Part shown: piece by piece, positions 61,169-64,000 of the stretch | How positions within the stretch are numbered: the stretch's first letter is position 1 | Layout of the letters: each line of letters begins with the position of its first letter | DNA from: Vitis vinifera | Lineage: Eukaryota > Streptophyta > Magnoliopsida > Vitales > Vitaceae | DNA: 64,000 nucleotides | Assembly (NCBI RefSeq): GCF_030704535.1 | Contig: NC_081818.1 | Location: 3,299,001-3,363,000, forward strand | Direction: 5' to 3' | The notes under the pieces: model-generated | What the model was told of the DNA's origin: nothing | Seen by the model: only the letters and a program-made list of their open reading frames with translations | Database searches by the model: none | Program-made: the position numbers and the translations under genes

Positions 61169-61810
61169 AATTTTTATGTTATCCAAAATAGAAAAGAGTT
61201 CTCATTTTCTCCACCAAACTTTCCCATCCATACTCCGGACTTCAGATTTCTAGATTCAGATCCCATTTAACACCTGATGAAACCATTTAATAACCTACAA
61301 ACTAACAAAATATATCATGAAAAAAAAATTGCAGAACCAAACTCACCTGCCTATGGCTCACAAGAATTGCATTGCGACTCTGAGCAGACCTCGACAACGA
61401 AGGCGAAGAAGAAGACGAAGAAGGAGCCTCCAATTGCTCAACTTGCCTGAGACAAACAAAGGCACCATTCAAATTTCAAAACATAATCAAAATTTCCAAA
61501 ACCCTAATTTCCCTATAAAAAAAAAAATACACAATTGCAAAAACCCTAGAAGCCGATGGAATGGAGACCTGGAAGAGGGAGGGGGTGGAGGAGGAGGAGT
61601 AGCAGGAGGAGGAGGAGTGTAGGATTGGGAGGATTTGACGAAGGAGAAGGCCTGAGAGAAAGAAGGGGAAGGAGTGAAGAGAGACGAGGTGGTTTTGGAT
61701 TGAGAGCTCTCCAGAACTTCTTGGTATGAAGGTATCTTTATTACTATCGAGCTTTTGTTCTTCTTCTCGTCATCTCTTTCTCTCTGCTTTTCTTCTTCTT
61801 CTTTGTTCAT
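54160..61810 (-). CDS. ERCC1: DNA excision repair protein ERCC1 (RAD10 homolog)
   Basis: Nine exons join in frame: 61810-61569, 61446-61347, 59180-59077, 58956-58857, 58726-58650, 58464-58365, 58183-58112, 58022-57954 and 54492-54160, giving 398 aa. ERCC1 forms the XPF-ERCC1 (UVH1-ERCC1 in plants) endonuclease that cuts 5' of lesions in nucleotide excision repair and in recombination and crosslink repair in the nucleus. It is the non-catalytic, DNA-binding partner. Seen in order: an N-terminal [12 protein letters not shown] segment (22-33), a proline run (66-78), the Rad10 central domain from about [18 protein letters not shown] (110-127) to near 240, then tandem helix-hairpin-helix sequence [22 protein letters not shown] (~279-300), and a charged plant-type tail with KRRKKEP and KGKR-like basic clusters. 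Introns 2 and 8 are long (2166 and 3461 bases) and carry SINE, LINE and repeat sequences. Confidence 0.95.
55057..55150 (+). mobile_element. tRNA-derived SINE-like element in ERCC1 intron 8
   Basis: GGCCCTGGCTTAACCACTCAGGTGGCAAGG resembles the head of the SINE at 43560 (same A-box arrangement), and GGTCCCAAGTCTATCCCC lies at the B-box distance. The tail is only weakly A-rich and no target-site duplication was found, so it is an older or truncated copy. Confidence 0.55.
56505..56785. repeat. GTGTTC/GAACAC-rich segment with 28-bp tandem repeats
   Basis: The 28-base unit TCCGTGTTCACAAGAACACA+AACCAAAG is repeated at 56703, 56731 and (partly) 56759. The palindrome GTGTTC....GAACAC also occurs near 56520, and single GTGTTC or GAACAC words are scattered between. 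The segment lies in ERCC1 intron 8, contains no open gene, and may be the end of a foldback-type element. Confidence 0.7.
59690..59846 (+). mobile_element. 3' end of a LINE retrotransposon, truncated
   Basis: The stretch with CCTTGTATACGTCCTATGTACT, a pyrimidine-rich part, TTTATACATACC, and then CTTTACCATC followed by an A run at 59829-59846 has the layout of plant LINE 3' tails. No upstream reverse-transcriptase frame remains. It lies in ERCC1 intron 2, antisense to the gene. Confidence 0.5.
61137..61160. repeat. 24-base T homopolymer near ERCC1 exon 2
   Basis: An uninterrupted T run on the plus strand (A run in the ERCC1 transcript), about 190 bases inside intron 2. It could be an old retroelement poly-A tail. 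Confidence 0.8.
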
Positions 61811-63406
61811 ATTTTTGCCTTCAGAGTGAGACCTCAGATTTGGTGGCCCGTGCTCTACAGTTTTAAGTTCAGGGTGTTTACGTCATGGGCCTTATGGCAA
61901 GTTCAATTTTTTAAGATTAAATTAAAGATTGGAAAATGAAAAAATAGAAATAAAAATAATTTTTTTTAGAGGTAACTAAAAGTAGGATCCACCGATTTTC
62001 GTGAATTTTGATAGAATATAATTGTGTTTGAGTGAAATTAGAAAATTTAACAAATTGTTTTTCAGTGTAAATTGACTTATTTAATAATTGAATTAATTAA
62101 TATGATTATAATTATAATATTTTTAAGCTATATCTAATTTGAAGTGGATATCAAAATGAGGTTTAGGAACATCAATATGAATCTACCTCATAATTTATCC
62201 GTATTATCGAGAACACGATCACGTGGCTATGTTATCGAGAACGCGGACGCACAATCTCGATGAATATTCTTCTATTATAAACAATTACCAACTCAAACAA
62301 TCAAAAGACGACATGTAGAGCCACATTGAAAGATAAAAGGCTGAAAAATGTTTTAAAGAAATCAAGTACAAACTAAGTCTAAACACGTGACTTATTTAAA
62401 ATTTGATTTTAAACAAATAAATCGGATTAGTCATAATGACATAAATAAAGCCGAACTTCATTTGATTATTAAATAAGATCTAATTATTAAACATTTTTTT
62501 TTATAAAATATTAATTGTTTGCTATTTAGAACATATTTGAATTTATGTTTTTAATCTGATTATTATTGATTTCATAATTTATTGATTTATTTAATCAAAT
62601 GTTTTAGTTTTAATACGATATGAACACGACTCACCAATACGAATTATCAATCCTAATTAAAATAAAAATGATATGAAAATTATTTATAAGTTTTGATAAT
62701 AATAGACAGATCACCCATGTAACTAAACAACTGATCTTATCATCTCTTAGGTTCATGCATAAGAATCTTTGTTGAGTCAAATTGTCATGAATTTCATAAA
62801 TGTTCTTATAAACCTAGATGGGCTCTATGTCGAAGATTACTGTCATAAAACTTCCTATAAATTTTAAAAATTATGCTGAGTAAGAATGGAGGTTTATAAT
62901 ATTCACCCAAGTATCTTCATAGACCATAAATAGAGTTTGGACAAAATTTAATAGTCTTATGTTATGTTTGGTTGTAAAAAAAATTAAAAAAAAATAAAAA
63001 TTGATAGAAAATGTGAAAAAAGAAAAAATAGAAAGAAAAAAAAAATCTAAAGTTGATAAATTATTTTTATATTTTACTTCAAATTCATTTTACTTTAAAT
63101 TAAATTCCTACCAAGATTCCATACCAAGCTAAGATGTTAAGACAAAAAGTCCATGTTGCTTCTAATGAGTAAAATAACCATTTTACTCTTAGTGAGCCTC
63201 CACCGTACCTTATGGTGCAATCAAAACTATGTTGTGCCCTAATGTCCTACTTAAACCAAAAATCCATACACACATACGAAGATTACTCGAGTAAGAACTA
63301 TTAAGACCTATAGAATAATTGGCTCCAATAGAGGTATCAAAACTATATGATTAATCTTCATTCCAAATTATACTCCAATATTCTATGAAATTATAATAAT
63401 GCAAGA
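61811..63406. other. ERCC1 promoter side and AT-rich spacer
   Basis: Upstream of the ERCC1 ATG. No convincing open frame or repeat boundary was seen up to the LTR that begins at 63407. Confidence 0.4.
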
Positions 63407-63812
63407 TGTTAGCATCCATGACCTATTATACCATTGTATGTTATGTTATCATCACCCATGTCGTCTCCACGTTCACCACCATGAAGGGGTGATTCTGAAG
63501 TGGTCACACCCACGTCCTCCACCATAATCGCATTTTTTCCGCTGCGTTAAAGGAGGGTGTGGCAAATCTGCAGAGACGTGGTATGATGGGAAGCCATGCA
63601 TATATATTTAACATATGGTCCCGAACTCGTGATCTACCGTTTTTCTTTCTTCAGTAATACACCATCCATAGGAGATCATCAGAGTTTGGAAACCGATTAC
63701 AACAACTTGAATCAATGGCTGGAGGTAAGTAGACTATGCCTAGTCTTTTACAGATTCAGTTCATCTTGCAAGTGTTAATTTTGAATTGAATGTATCATAT
63801 GAATTTCTAACA
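63407..63812 (+). mobile_element. 5' LTR of an LTR retrotransposon, ~406 bp
   Basis: The segment begins TGTTAG and ends CTAACA, perfect 6-bp inverted ends of the TG...CA type. A TATA-like TATATATTTAA near 63601 could be its promoter. Immediately downstream lies a primer-binding site for initiator tRNA-Met. Together these define a 5' LTR in plus orientation. The second LTR is outside the window, so the pair cannot be compared. Confidence 0.8.
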
Positions 63813-63814
63813 TT

Positions 63815-63826
63815 TGGTATCAGAGC
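63815..63826 (+). other. tRNA-Met primer-binding site of the LTR retrotransposon
   Basis: TGGTATCAGAGC, the standard plant primer-binding site complementary to the 3' end of initiator methionine tRNA, starts two bases after the LTR end. Confidence 0.9.
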
Positions 63827-64000
63827 ATGAAAATCTTGCCTCTGCCTTGGTATCTATTTTTCTAGAGAATTGTTTTTTAATGGTTTATCTTCTCTGTAAG
63901 ATACTATCTATAAGTTGATCATGCTTTAAAAAGAACAAATAGCTTCAGCCTTGCCACCACATATCACAGGCCTTCATGGCGCTGATCATTGCTGCCATTT
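63827..64000 (+). mobile_element. start of the internal region of the LTR retrotransposon (runs off the window)
   Basis: Leader sequence after the primer-binding site. An ATGGCGCTGATCATTGCTGCC frame opens near 63977 and could be the beginning of gag, but it is cut by the window edge. Superfamily (Copia or Gypsy) cannot be decided from what is visible. Confidence 0.6.

Overview
The window is nuclear DNA of a flowering plant. It is AT-rich, with intron-containing genes separated by retrotransposon, SINE, LINE and MITE debris and many GA, AT and TAA microsatellites. The gene families (TAXI/7S-globulin-like proteins, heavy-metal-associated isoprenylated protein, LOG2-like RING ligase, RD receptor-like kinase) are those of a dicot. 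The repeat style recalls a woody dicot such as grapevine (Vitis). That attribution is inference; no species-specific marker was tested.

Layout. 1-5.5 kb: degraded repeats, including a ~400 bp segment present twice in direct orientation. 6.2-11.6 kb: two single-exon, secreted, catalytically dead aspartic-protease-like paralogs in tandem, both minus. 15.0-15.65 kb: a broken copy of the 3' part of the next gene. 19.2-20.95 kb: a three-exon metal-binding HMA protein with a long MGQ repeat and a C-terminal CaaX box (minus). 27.0-34.1 kb: a three-exon LOG2-LIKE (LUL) RING E3 ligase with a 4.65 kb repeat-filled first intron (minus). 40.5-44.5 kb: ALG13 homolog (plus), whose last exon appears shifted out of frame by a TA duplication. 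47.7-50.4 kb: six-exon membrane-anchored RD Ser/Thr kinase (plus), with a tandem duplication that copies the last splice acceptor. 52.6-53.2 kb: coding-quality but inconsistent minus-strand frames of an unrecognised gene. 54.2-61.8 kb: nine-exon DNA repair gene ERCC1 (minus). 63.4-64.0 kb: 5' LTR and primer-binding site of an LTR retrotransposon running off the right edge.

Splice sites were placed by hand from GT/AG signals and frame continuity. Spliced lengths come out in frame for HIPP (508 aa), LUL (445 aa), ALG13 (169 aa as read), the kinase (438 aa) and ERCC1 (398 aa). The genes are ordinary housekeeping and signalling genes with no shared pathway. I saw no tRNA or rRNA gene, no CRISPR array, and nothing that makes a convincing new multi-gene system. 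The points most worth checking are the ALG13 frameshift, the duplicated kinase splice acceptor, the unrecognised frames near 53 kb, and the mobile-element insertions.
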